Below, in pieces: positions 52,329 through 61,600 of a stretch of 64,000 bases of DNA; within the stretch, counting starts at the first letter, position 1, and each line of letters starts with the position of its first letter. The translations under genes and the position numbers were made by a program. The DNA is taken from NCBI RefSeq assembly GCF_002028455.1, contig NZ_MWUM01000008.1, forward strand, positions 62,001 through 126,000. The letters run 5' to 3'. Origin of the DNA: Zoogloea sp. LCSB751 (GTDB lineage: Bacteria; Pseudomonadota; Gammaproteobacteria; Burkholderiales; Rhodocyclaceae). A model generated the notes under the pieces. The model did no database searches and was not told where the DNA came from. It saw nothing but the letters and a program-made list of their open reading frames with translations.

Positions 52329-54848
52329 ATGAGCAAGCAGCTGATCATCGCGGAAAAGCCCTCGGTCGCGGCAGACATCGCCCGCGCCCTCGGTGGTTTC
52401 ACCAAGGAAAAAGACTATTTCGAGTCGGAGCACTATGTGCTCTCTTCGGCGGTCGGCCATTTGCTGGAGCTTACGGTACCTGCCGAGTTCGAAGTCAAGC
52501 GTGGCAAGTGGTCTTTCGCGCACCTGCCGGTGATCCCGCCGCATTTCGCGCTCAATCCGATCGAGAAGACCGAGGATCGGCTCAAGCTGCTGACCCGCCT
52601 GATCAAGCGCAAGGATGTCACCGGCCTGATCAACGCCTGTGACGCGGGGCGTGAAGGGGAACTGATCTTCAGCTTCATCGTGCAGCATTCCGGCAGCGCC
52701 AAGCCGGTACAGCGCCTGTGGCTGCAGTCGATGACGGCCGGGGCGATCCGCGATGGTTTCGCTCAGCTGCGCGCCGCCGCTGACGTGGAGGGCTTGCGCG
52801 AAGCCGCCGTATGCCGGGCCGAGAGCGACTGGCTGATCGGCATCAACGGCACCCGCGCGATGACCGCCTTCAATTCCAAGACCGGAGGTTTCCACCTGAC
52901 CACGGTCGGGCGCGTGCAGACCCCGACGTTGGCCATCGTCGTCGAGCGCGAAGAAAAGATCCGCGCCTTCAAGCCTACTGATTACTGGGAGCTGGAGGCC
53001 AGCTTCGGCTGCCAGGCCGGCGCCTACGCCGGCCGTTGGTTCGACGAGGGTTTCAAGAAGCCCGAGGAGGGCGCGCCGCTCGCCGAGCACGCCACGGCCT
53101 TCCGCCTGTGGGAAAAGGCCCGTGCCGAAGCCATCAAGGCCAAGTGCGAGGGCAAGACCGGTACGGTTGAGGAAGAGTCGAAGCCGTCCTCACAGCTGTC
53201 GCCGTTGCTGTTCGACCTCACCTCCCTGCAGCGTGAAGCCAACGGCCGCTTCGGCTTCTCGGCGCGGACCACGCTGCAACTGGCCCAGGCCCTTTACGAA
53301 AAGCACAAGGTCCTGACCTACCCGCGGACCGACGCCCGCGCGCTGCCGGAAGACTACGTCGGCCAGGTTCAGGGCATCCTCGGCGGCCTGCCGGATGTTT
53401 ACGCGCCCTTCGCCAACGAGATCGTCAAGCACGGCTGGGCCAAGCCCAACAAGCGCATCTTCAACAACGCCAAGATCTCCGACCACTTCGCGATCATCCC
53501 GACCGGCACGGCGCCCAAGAGCCTGTCCGAGGCCGAGGCGAAGATCTACGATCTGGTGACCCGGCGCTTTCTGGCGGTGTTCTACCCGGCCGCCGAATAC
53601 CGCATCACCACCCGCATCACCCGCGTCGAAGGCGAAGCCTTCAAGACCGAGGGCAAGATCCTCGTCAATCCGGGCTGGCTGGCCATCTATGGCAAGGCCG
53701 CCGCGGTGAGCGAGGAGGAGGGCGGTACACCGCAGCTGGTGGCGGTCGAGCCTGGCGAGAAGGTCAGCACCGACGAGATCCTCGTCAAGGCCCTGGTCAC
53801 CAAGCCGCCGGCACGCTTCAACGAAGCCACGCTGCTGTCGGCGATGGAAGGCGCCGGCAAGATGGTGGACGACGAGGAGCTGCGTGCCGCGATGGCCGGC
53901 CGCGGTCTCGGCACGCCGGCGACCCGCGCGCAGATCATCGAAAACCTGATCGGCGAAACCTACATGCTGCGGGACGGCAAGGAGCTGATCCCGACCGCCA
54001 AGGCCTTCTCGCTGATCACGCTGCTGCGGGGCCTCGGCACCAACGAGCTGACCTCGCCGGAACTCACCGGCGAGTGGGAGCACAAGCTGGCCCAGATGGA
54101 GCGTGGCGCGCTGTCCCGCGCCGAGTTCATGGAGCACATCCAGGCCATGACCCGCGACATCGTCGAGCGTGCCAAGCGCTACGAGTCGGATACGGTGCCC
54201 GGCGACTTTGCCACGCTGCAGACGCCGTGCCCCAAGTGCGGCGGTCAGGTAAAGGAGAACTACAAGAAGTTTTCCTGCCAGAGCTGCGACTGGAGCGCCT
54301 GGAAGATCGTCGCCGGGCGCCAGTTCGAGATCCCGGAAATCGAGGCCCTGCTGGCCACCGGCCGGGTCGGCCCCTTGCTGGGCTTCCGCAACAAGATGGG
54401 GCGGCTGTTCAACGCCGAGATCCGCCTCAACGACGACAAGCAGCCGGAATTCGATTTCGGCCAGCCGAAGGAGGACGAAGCCGCCGAGGCGGTGGACTTC
54501 TCCGGTCAGGACTCCCTGGGGCTGTGCCCGAAATGCAGCGCCCAGGTGTATGAGCACGGCCTGTCCTACGTCTGCAGCAAGTCGGTGGGGCCGGAGAAAT
54601 CCTGCGATTTCCGCTCCGGCAAGATCATCCTGCAGCAACCGATCGAACGCGATCAGATGCAGAAGCTGCTCGACACCGGGCGGACCGAGCTGCTGCGCGG
54701 TTTCGTGTCGAGCCGCACCAAGCGCAAGTTCTCCGCTTTCCTGGTGCGCGGCGAAGACGGCAAGGTCGGCTTCGAGTTCGAGAAGAAGGAGCCCAAGGCT
54801 GCGGCCGCCAAGAAACCGGCCGCCCGCAAGAAGGCCGAAGCCGAGTAA
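52329..54848 (+). CDS. topB: DNA topoisomerase III
   Basis: 839 residues. TOPRIM domain begins LIIAEKPSVAADIARALGG and includes CDAGREGELIF. The catalytic Tyr is in LTYPRTDARALPEDY, and GLGTPATRAQIIENL is the conserved domain IV element. Two C-terminal zinc ribbons: CPKCGGQVKENYKKFSCQSC and CPKCSAQVYEHGLSYVC. A Lys/Ala-rich tail follows. Type IA enzyme that decatenates single-strand-linked DNA. In many relatives topA holds this position; here it is TopB-like. Confidence 0.95.
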   Translation: MSKQLIIAEKPSVAADIARALGGFTKEKDYFESEHYVLSSAVGHLLELTVPAEFEVKRGKWSFAHLPVIPPHFALNPIEKTEDRLKLLTRLIKRKDVTGLINACDAGREGELIFSFIVQHSGSAKPVQRLWLQSMTAGAIRDGFAQLRAAADVEGLREAAVCRAESDWLIGINGTRAMTAFNSKTGGFHLTTVGRVQTPTLAIVVEREEKIRAFKPTDYWELEASFGCQAGAYAGRWFDEGFKKPEEGAPLAEHATAFRLWEKARAEAIKAKCEGKTGTVEEESKPSSQLSPLLFDLTSLQREANGRFGFSARTTLQLAQALYEKHKVLTYPRTDARALPEDYVGQVQGILGGLPDVYAPFANEIVKHGWAKPNKRIFNNAKISDHFAIIPTGTAPKSLSEAEAKIYDLVTRRFLAVFYPAAEYRITTRITRVEGEAFKTEGKILVNPGWLAIYGKAAAVSEEEGGTPQLVAVEPGEKVSTDEILVKALVTKPPARFNEATLLSAMEGAGKMVDDEELRAAMAGRGLGTPATRAQIIENLIGETYMLRDGKELIPTAKAFSLITLLRGLGTNELTSPELTGEWEHKLAQMERGALSRAEFMEHIQAMTRDIVERAKRYESDTVPGDFATLQTPCPKCGGQVKENYKKFSCQSCDWSAWKIVAGRQFEIPEIEALLATGRVGPLLGFRNKMGRLFNAEIRLNDDKQPEFDFGQPKEDEAAEAVDFSGQDSLGLCPKCSAQVYEHGLSYVCSKSVGPEKSCDFRSGKIILQQPIERDQMQKLLDTGRTELLRGFVSSRTKRKFSAFLVRGEDGKVGFEFEKKEPKAAAAKKPAARKKAEAE

Positions 54849-54866
54849 GCCCCGGACAGGCTCAAG

Positions 54867-54897
54867 AAAAATGCCCGCCATGATGGCGGGCATTTTT
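54867..54897. terminator. Bidirectional intrinsic terminator after topB
   Basis: AAAAATGCCCGCCA, then TGATGGCGGGCATTTTT form a strong GC stem flanked by A5 and T5, so it can act in both directions, terminating topB and the convergent HDOD gene. Confidence 0.9.
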
Positions 54898-54932
54898 CTG
54901 GGTGGTCGCCTCTGTTGTCGAGGGGGAGTCCA

Positions 54933-54958
54933 GTGCGGGCGAATGAATTTGCCCCTAC
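54933..54958. repeat. Palindromic dispersed repeat, copy 3 (single unit)
   Basis: GCGGGCGAATGAATTTGCCC, then CTAC, is a single diverged unit of the repeat seen at 7661 and 26095. It lies between the topB terminator and the convergent HDOD stop. Confidence 0.7.
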
Positions 54959-54977
54959 GGTCCCACAGCGGGCAGCG

Positions 54978-55835
54978 TCAGGCCAGTGCGGCGGCGACGA
55001 TTTCGCGGAACTCGTCCAGATCGTGGTCGGTGGTGCCGAGGAATGTGCGTGCGTTCTCGAAGGCGCGTTGGTCCACGCCCTGAGCGGCGCCGCCCAGCTC
55101 GGCGATGATGAACTCGGCGAGCTGGGCGATGGCGATCAGCGCCAGCGCGTTCGACGGAAGCTCGTCCTCGGGCAGGATGTAGCGTTCGGGATTGTGGTGG
55201 TGCTGGATGGCCGAGGCGATCTTGGCCGGCAGCCCCCAGTTGCGCGCCAGCAGCCAGCCGACCACCGCGTGGTCGCTGTGGAAGTGTTCGCGTTCCAGCG
55301 CGACCAGACGGTCGCCGTGCTCGCCGGCCCCGGCATAGAGTTCGGCATAGGTGGAGAAGTGCTGCATCAGCACCGGCACCGCAGCGTTCTGGAACAGTCC
55401 ATAGGTGTAGGCATCCTCCGGCGGAATGCCCACATGCTTGCGGGCCAGCAGGCCGGCACACAGTGCGCGGGACGCTGCCATGTCCCAGAAGTGTTCCAGG
55501 AAGTCAGCCGGCAGGCCGTCGACGGAGCTGCGCAGCGCTGCTGCGACTATGATGTTCAATACGTTGCTGGTGCCGAGGCGGCTGATGGCTTGCTGCACGC
55601 TCTTGACCCGCGCGGCGGAGCCGAACATCGGTGAGTTGGCGAGCTTGACAGCCATCGCCGACATGCCCACGTCGGATGAGATGATGCGCGCCAGGACCTT
55701 GAAGTTGGGTTCATCCTTGCGGGCTTCCTTCAGTACTTCGGTGACCACGGCCGGGCAGGCCGGGATACGGATTGCCGCGAGGTCGGTGGCGAGTTGTTCG
55801 CTGTTGGGGGAGGAGGGCTTGGTGGCGCTTGTCAT
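54978..55835 (-). CDS. HDOD domain-containing signalling protein
   Basis: 285 residues. The HDOD domain (about 20-215) shows IPACPAVVTEVLKEAR, ISSDVGMSAMAVKLANSPMFG and AISRLGTSNVLNIIV, followed by the HD-like part with HFHSDHAVVGWLLARNWGLP and AIQHHHNPE. HDOD proteins lack clear enzymatic function and are scaffolds in signalling and motility. Monocistronic, minus strand, in front of a 154-base AT-rich divergent gap. Confidence 0.92.
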   Translation of the reverse strand: MTSATKPSSPNSEQLATDLAAIRIPACPAVVTEVLKEARKDEPNFKVLARIISSDVGMSAMAVKLANSPMFGSAARVKSVQQAISRLGTSNVLNIIVAAALRSSVDGLPADFLEHFWDMAASRALCAGLLARKHVGIPPEDAYTYGLFQNAAVPVLMQHFSTYAELYAGAGEHGDRLVALEREHFHSDHAVVGWLLARNWGLPAKIASAIQHHHNPERYILPEDELPSNALALIAIAQLAEFIIAELGGAAQGVDQRAFENARTFLGTTDHDLDEFREIVAAALA

Positions 55836-55989
55836 GATTCGGTACTGACGGCGAGTCCGCTCGTTGAATTTATCAAAAAAATCAATTTTTTAATTTTAAG
55901 GTGTAAATCTCGATGGGCAATTGCTGCTTTGCCGCACGCGTGACTATTGCACACCTGTGCCGTGGAGGTGAGCGGCTGGAAGGAGAAAA

Positions 55990-56502
55990 ATGGCGCGCAG
56001 ATCTCCCTTGCTGACGGGAATGGCGAGTGTGGCTGTGGCGATTTCCCAAGTATATCTGGGCTGTCTCGTGGGGGATCGGCGTCCCAGCATCATCTGTCTG
56101 CAGCTCAGTTTCAGCCCGGAGCATTACTGGGGAATCCTGGCCGCGTGGGGGGCCGATGGACTGCAGGCGTATCGGGGACATTTTGCCGCGGATACCCTCC
56201 ACCTGTGCATCTATGCACTGTTCGGCTACGTGGTAGCGACTCGCGGTGGCCTTTTCCCGGAGGCCGAGACACGCGCTTCCGGCAGGCTGGCAGCCCTGTT
56301 GCCGCTGGCGGCGCTTTTCGATGTGGCGGAAAACCTGCTGCAATTGCATCTGCTGGCCGGCCCTTTCGGTGCGCCGAGTGCGGCGATCCCGTTGTCGGCC
56401 TTGTGTTCGTCTCTCAAATGGGGGCTTGTCGCTGTCTTCGCAGCGTGGGCGGGGTGGCGCCTGGCCAACAAATATGGCCTGGCAGGGCGTCCTTCACACT
56501 GA
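55990..56502 (+). CDS. Small integral membrane protein, unknown function
   Basis: 170 residues with about four transmembrane helices (near 8-28, 70-85, 98-115, 140-158) and a good ribosome site (GAAGGAGA) just before ATG 55990. DVAENLLQLHLL and YRGHFAADTLHLCIYALFG are distinctive but not assignable. Not seen as part of an obvious operon; the DUF1631-like gene follows after 71 bases. Confidence 0.75.
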   Translation: MARRSPLLTGMASVAVAISQVYLGCLVGDRRPSIICLQLSFSPEHYWGILAAWGADGLQAYRGHFAADTLHLCIYALFGYVVATRGGLFPEAETRASGRLAALLPLAALFDVAENLLQLHLLAGPFGAPSAAIPLSALCSSLKWGLVAVFAAWAGWRLANKYGLAGRPSH

Positions 56503-56573
56503 AGATTTCGGCATTTTTCCCGATAAGCCCACTTCTCGCTAAGATCCGCCAACATAATACGACCCCGACCGCC

Positions 56574-58550
56574 ATGGCGCATCCCTCTACCTACGACGAC
56601 AAACCGACCACGATGGCCGCCCAACTGCTGGCCGATTGTCGGGCGCGTTTCCTGGAGACGATCCGGCGGGCGGCGGGAGAGGCCATTCGTCACGAAGGGT
56701 GGCTCGACCAGCTGGCCCAGGCGGCCGGCGAGTGCTTTGACGAGCTGTCGGGGAGCAAGGAGCGGCCGGGCTTCGAGCAGATGCACGGGTTGACTGCTTC
56801 GCACATCAGCCTGGTCCATGATGATGACATGGATTATTCGGTCGAGCTGATGAACCTCGACCAGCGTCTGCGCGACCGTTGCGAACGCGAACTGGCAGCC
56901 CTGCACCTGCGCATGCGTATCCTGATGGCCGGCACCGATGCCGTGCTGCAGAAGGAGTCCCCGGTGGGTACCGAGAGCGTGTGCCGGGCGTTGCGGGCGC
57001 TGAAGGAGCACGAGCATCTCAGTGCCCAGGAGGCGATGGTGCTCCTCAAACGCCTCGAGGAGCCGCTGCAGCGCCACTTGTGTGTGTTCTACCGGGAGCT
57101 CGAGCATGATCTGGCCGAGGCGGGCGTCGACTCCCGCTACCGGATCGTGACACCGGCTCGTTCGTCCCTCGGGCCCGGCAGCGAGCGTGCCGAGGAAGTG
57201 GAGTCCCCGCGCAGCCTGGCCATCCATCCGGTGGATGCCCTGCGTCTATCGGTACTGGCCCGGCGCGACATGGCCCCCGGCGTCGCCCATCTCGACCCGA
57301 CGCTGGCCTCGGCGCTACTGGAGCGTATCGAGGCCTGGCTCGGTGAGCGCCAGAACTATGGCAGCGGTGTGCCCCAGTCCCTGGGGACGAGCGAACTCGG
57401 TGCCTTGCTGGCGCCGGCCAGGGCGGCTGCGGTCGAGGTCGTGGAAACCGTGCTCGCCTACGTGGCGGCGTCACCGTCCCTGCCGGCAACGATCAGGATG
57501 ATCCTGGCCCAGTTGCGTGTTCCGATGCTGCGCCTGGCCCTGCGCAGTGAAACCCTACTGGCTGAAGAGCGTCATCCGGCGCTGCGTCTGGTGGATTTGA
57601 TCGCCAATGTCGGCCGTACGCTGCCTCACGATTGTCCGCCTGAGCTGCCTGTGTGCCGTGGTCTGCTGCTGGTCGTGCGTCCGCTGCAGCGGGTGCCCCG
57701 TCTCGAGGATCGGGACTTCCAGGTCGCGTTGACGGGCGCGGAGGTCCTGCTGAAATCCCGCCAGAAGGGCGCGCTGGCCCGCGCCGCGGCCTACAAGGAC
57801 GAGGCCGAGCGCCTGGAGCGGCGCGAGGTGGCCCTGCACCAGGCCAGCCGGGCGATCTACCTGCTGATCGGACATCGTTCTGAGGCGGTGGCACGGGAGT
57901 TCATCGAGGGGTATTGGGTGCACGTGCTGGCCAAGGCGGCCTATCGTTACGGTACCGGCAGCCCGCAATGGACCTCCCGCGTGCAGACCGCCCACCGTCT
58001 GCTGGTCAGCGCGATGCCGGAGCCGGACGAGGTGGCGCGCCAGCATCTGATGGCGCAGTTGCCGGCGCTGATGCGCTCGCTGGAGGAGGGGCTGGCGTGG
58101 ATCGGCCTGGCACCGGAGCGCATCCGGGAGGGGCTGGCCCCGTGCCTGGAGCTGCATGCCGCCCTGATCGCCGGGCGATCCGGGCCCGAGCCCCGCTACC
58201 GCAGGCCGGCGGTGCCGGTTCTCGGCCCGGTGGGCGAGCGTCCGGACTTCCGGATTCTGCGCCACAAGCAGTACTTTGCCGGTGAGCTGTCGCTGGCGTC
58301 CGAGTGGGCCGAACTCGAAGTCGGCGACAGCGTCTTCGTCGGACTGCCGGACGGCAGCACGGCGAGAGGCTTCGTCGGGCTGATCGGCCCGGCCCACCAG
58401 TTGATCCTGGTTGCCGACGGCGACAGCAGTGAAGTGCTGGCCGTGACCGCCCGCGCCCTGGCTCAGCAGACCGCCTCGCCGCAGACCCAGTTGTGCCGTG
58501 ACGAGTCGATCGTGGACGAAGCGGCCACCGACCGGCTGATCAATCCCTGA
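56574..58550 (+). CDS. DUF1631-family-like protein
   Basis: 658 residues from ATG 56574; ATG 56613 is possible. The long frame upstream to 55947 is the membrane gene out of frame. The start AAQLLADCRARFLETIRR, the middle LDLEDRLRD-like segment (here MNLDQRLRDRCERELAALHL) and the C-terminal barrel-like WAELEVGDSVFVGLPDG resemble DUF1631 proteins of betaproteobacteria, whose C-terminus is PilZ-like. I see no clear PilZ RxxxR / DxSxxG motif, so c-di-GMP binding is not claimed. Function unknown. Confidence 0.75.
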   Translation: MAHPSTYDDKPTTMAAQLLADCRARFLETIRRAAGEAIRHEGWLDQLAQAAGECFDELSGSKERPGFEQMHGLTASHISLVHDDDMDYSVELMNLDQRLRDRCERELAALHLRMRILMAGTDAVLQKESPVGTESVCRALRALKEHEHLSAQEAMVLLKRLEEPLQRHLCVFYRELEHDLAEAGVDSRYRIVTPARSSLGPGSERAEEVESPRSLAIHPVDALRLSVLARRDMAPGVAHLDPTLASALLERIEAWLGERQNYGSGVPQSLGTSELGALLAPARAAAVEVVETVLAYVAASPSLPATIRMILAQLRVPMLRLALRSETLLAEERHPALRLVDLIANVGRTLPHDCPPELPVCRGLLLVVRPLQRVPRLEDRDFQVALTGAEVLLKSRQKGALARAAAYKDEAERLERREVALHQASRAIYLLIGHRSEAVAREFIEGYWVHVLAKAAYRYGTGSPQWTSRVQTAHRLLVSAMPEPDEVARQHLMAQLPALMRSLEEGLAWIGLAPERIREGLAPCLELHAALIAGRSGPEPRYRRPAVPVLGPVGERPDFRILRHKQYFAGELSLASEWAELEVGDSVFVGLPDGSTARGFVGLIGPAHQLILVADGDSSEVLAVTARALAQQTASPQTQLCRDESIVDEAATDRLINP

Positions 58551-58654
58551 GCGCCTGCGCGTCGGTGCGCGCGGGGGAACCGACGGCGCTGCGGCGGGTC
58601 TGCCAACAGGCCCTACAATAATGCCCGCCCGCCTCTTCTCCGACCCTGCTGCCC

Positions 58655-61600
58655 ATGTGTTCCGATCCCGCCTGCCCGGCCGACCACGGCCCTGCTGACG
58701 CCGACGCCATCCGTATCCGCGGCGCCCGCCAGAACAACCTGAAGAACCTGTCCCTCGACATCCCCCACAACGAACTGGTGGTGGTCACCGGGGTGTCCGG
58801 TTCCGGCAAGAGTTCGCTGGTCTTCGACACCCTCTACGCCGAAGGCCAGCGCCGCTACGTGGAGACCTTCTCCCCGTACGCGCGCCAGTTCCTCGACCGC
58901 ATGGACAAGCCGCAGGTGGATCGCATCGAAGGCGTGCCGCCGGCCATCGCCATCGACCAGACCAACCCGGTGCGCACCTCCCGCTCGACGGTCGGCACGA
59001 TGACCGAGCTGGCCGACCACTTCAAGCTGCTCTACGCCCGTGCCGCCAAGCTGCACTGCCGCTGCTGCGGCAAGCCGGTGAGCCGCGACACGCCGGCGAC
59101 GATCTTCGCCGACCTGGCGGCCCGCGCGGCGGCGGCCGGTGATCCGCGCCTGGTGGTGAGCTTCCCGGTCACTGTGCCGACGAGCTTCAGCGACGAGGAG
59201 ATCGCCGGTCTCCTCGCCCAGCAGGGCTACACCCGCATCCATTCCCGCGACGGCGAGCAGCTCCACGTGGTGCAGGACCGCTTCCGCCTCGGCAATGCCG
59301 AGCACGCCCGCGTGATGGAGGCGCTGGAGATCGGCCTGCGCGCCGGCCACGGCCGCCTCAGCGTGCATGCGCTGGCCGACGACGGCGAGACGCGCTGGAA
59401 ATTCAGCTCGGGCCTGCACTGCGCCGAGTGCGACATCGCCTATTCCGACCCGACGCCGAGCCTGTTCTCCTTCAACTCGCCGATCGGCGCCTGCGACACC
59501 TGCAAGGGCTTCGGTCGGGTCATCGGGGTGGATTTCTCGCTGGTGGTGCCGGACGAGTCCAAGACCCTCGCCGAAGGCGCGGTGAAGCCCTGGCAGAGCC
59601 CCAGCTTCAAGGAATGCCAGGACGACCTGGCCAAGATGGCGAAGAAGTACGGCGTTGCCATGGACATCCCGGTTCGCGACCTGCCGCCGGAGCATCGGGA
59701 ATGGCTGTTCGAGGGCGATCCCAAGTGGAAGAGCTGGGACGCGTCCTGGCCGCGCCACTGGTACGGCATCCGCCACTTCTTCGACTGGATGGAGAGCAAG
59801 GCCTACAAGATGCACATCCGGGTGTTGCTGTCGCGCTACCGCAGCTACACCGAGTGCCCCGCCTGCCACGGCGCCCGTCTCAAGCCGGACGCGCTGCTGT
59901 GGCGGCTGCCGGCCGCTGCCGGCGAGTGGGCGATCCACGAACTGCTGGCCCGCCCGGTGGATGAGATCGTCCCCTTCGTCGCCGGGCTCACGCTGCCGGC
60001 GCCGCTGGACGAGGCCACCGAGCTGCTGCTCGGCGAGATCAAGGGCCGCCTCAAGTACCTGCAGGACGTCGGCCTCGGTTACCTGACGCTGGACCGCCAG
60101 TCGCGCACCTTGTCCGGCGGCGAGGTGCAGCGTATCAACCTGACCACCGCGCTGGGCACCTCGCTGGTGAATACGCTGTTCGTGCTCGACGAGCCGTCCA
60201 TCGGCCTGCATCCGCGCGACATCAACCGCATCCTCGGGGTGATGGAGCGCCTGCGCGACGCCGGCAACTCGCTGGTGGTGGTGGAGCACGACCCGCAGCT
60301 GATGCTGGCCGCCGACCGCCTGCTCGACATCGGCCCCGGCCCCGGCGAGCGCGGTGGCGAGATCGTCGCCTACGGCCCGCCGGTGAGCATCGCCAACGAT
60401 CCGGCTTCGCTGACGGGTGCCTACCTGGCCGGCCGCAAGCGCGTCGATGCGCGCCGCGTGCCGCGGCCGGTAGAGGCCAACACGCCGCGCCTGACGCTGC
60501 TCGGCGCCCGCCAGCACAACCTGCGCGGCGTCGATCTGGCGATCCCGCTGCAGCGCCTGGTTGGCGTCACTGGCGTGTCCGGCTCCGGCAAGTCCACGCT
60601 GATCCAGGACGTGCTGTTCCCGGCGCTGGCCAAGCACTTCGGCCAGCCGGCCGAGCATCCCGGCGCGTTTGAAGGCTTCGCTGGCGTGGAGGCGATCAAG
60701 GGCGTGGTGATGGTGGACCAGTCGCCGATCGGCAAGAGCGCGCGCTCCAACCCGGTCAGCTACGTGGGCGCCTGGGACGCCATCCGCAAGCTCTTCGCCA
60801 ACCTGGAGGAAGCCAAGGAGCGTGGCTACACGCCGGGCACCTTCAGCTTCAACTCGGGCACCGGGCGCTGCCCGACCTGCACCGGCTCGGGCTTCGAGCA
60901 CGTGGAGATGCAGTTCCTGTCCGACGTGTATCTGCGTTGCCCGGACTGCGACGGCAAGCGCTACCGGCCGGAGATCCTGGCCCTCAACTGGCGCGGCAAG
61001 AGCGTCGCCGACGTGCTGGAGATGACCGTCTCCGAAGCGCTGGCCTTCTTCGCCGACCAGAAAGCGGTGCTCGCCGCGCTGGCGCCGCTGGCCGACGTGG
61101 GGCTGGAATACCTGCGCCTCGGCCAGCCGGTGCCGACCCTGTCCGGCGGTGAGGCCCAGCGCCTCAAGCTGGCCGGCTACCTCGCCGAGGCGGCGCAACT
61201 GGCGGCCAAGAAGTCGAAAAAGGGTGATGGGGCGAGCGAGCCCGGCCTGCTGTTCCTGTTCGACGAGCCCACCACCGGCCTGCACTTCGAGGACGTGGCG
61301 CGCCTGCTGTCGGCCTTCGAGAAGCTCCTCGACGCCGGTCATTCGCTGGTGGTCATCGAGCACAACCTGGACGTGATCGCCGCCGCCGACTGGCTGATCG
61401 ACCTTGGCCCGGAAGGTGGCAGCGGCGGCGGCCTGATCGTTGCCGAGGGCCGGCCGGCCGACCTGATCGCCACGCCGGCCTCCCACACCGGCAAGGCGCT
61501 GGCCGACTACGCCGCCCAGCTGTCGGCGATGCAGGCTGCGCCGGTGGTGGCCGAGCCGGCGCCGCGCTACCGGGCGGTGGTGCCGAAGGCGATCACCATC

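Noticed and set aside
58611..58620. TACAAT as -10 of uvrA
   Set aside because: No plausible -35 at 15-19 bases upstream; no LexA box either.
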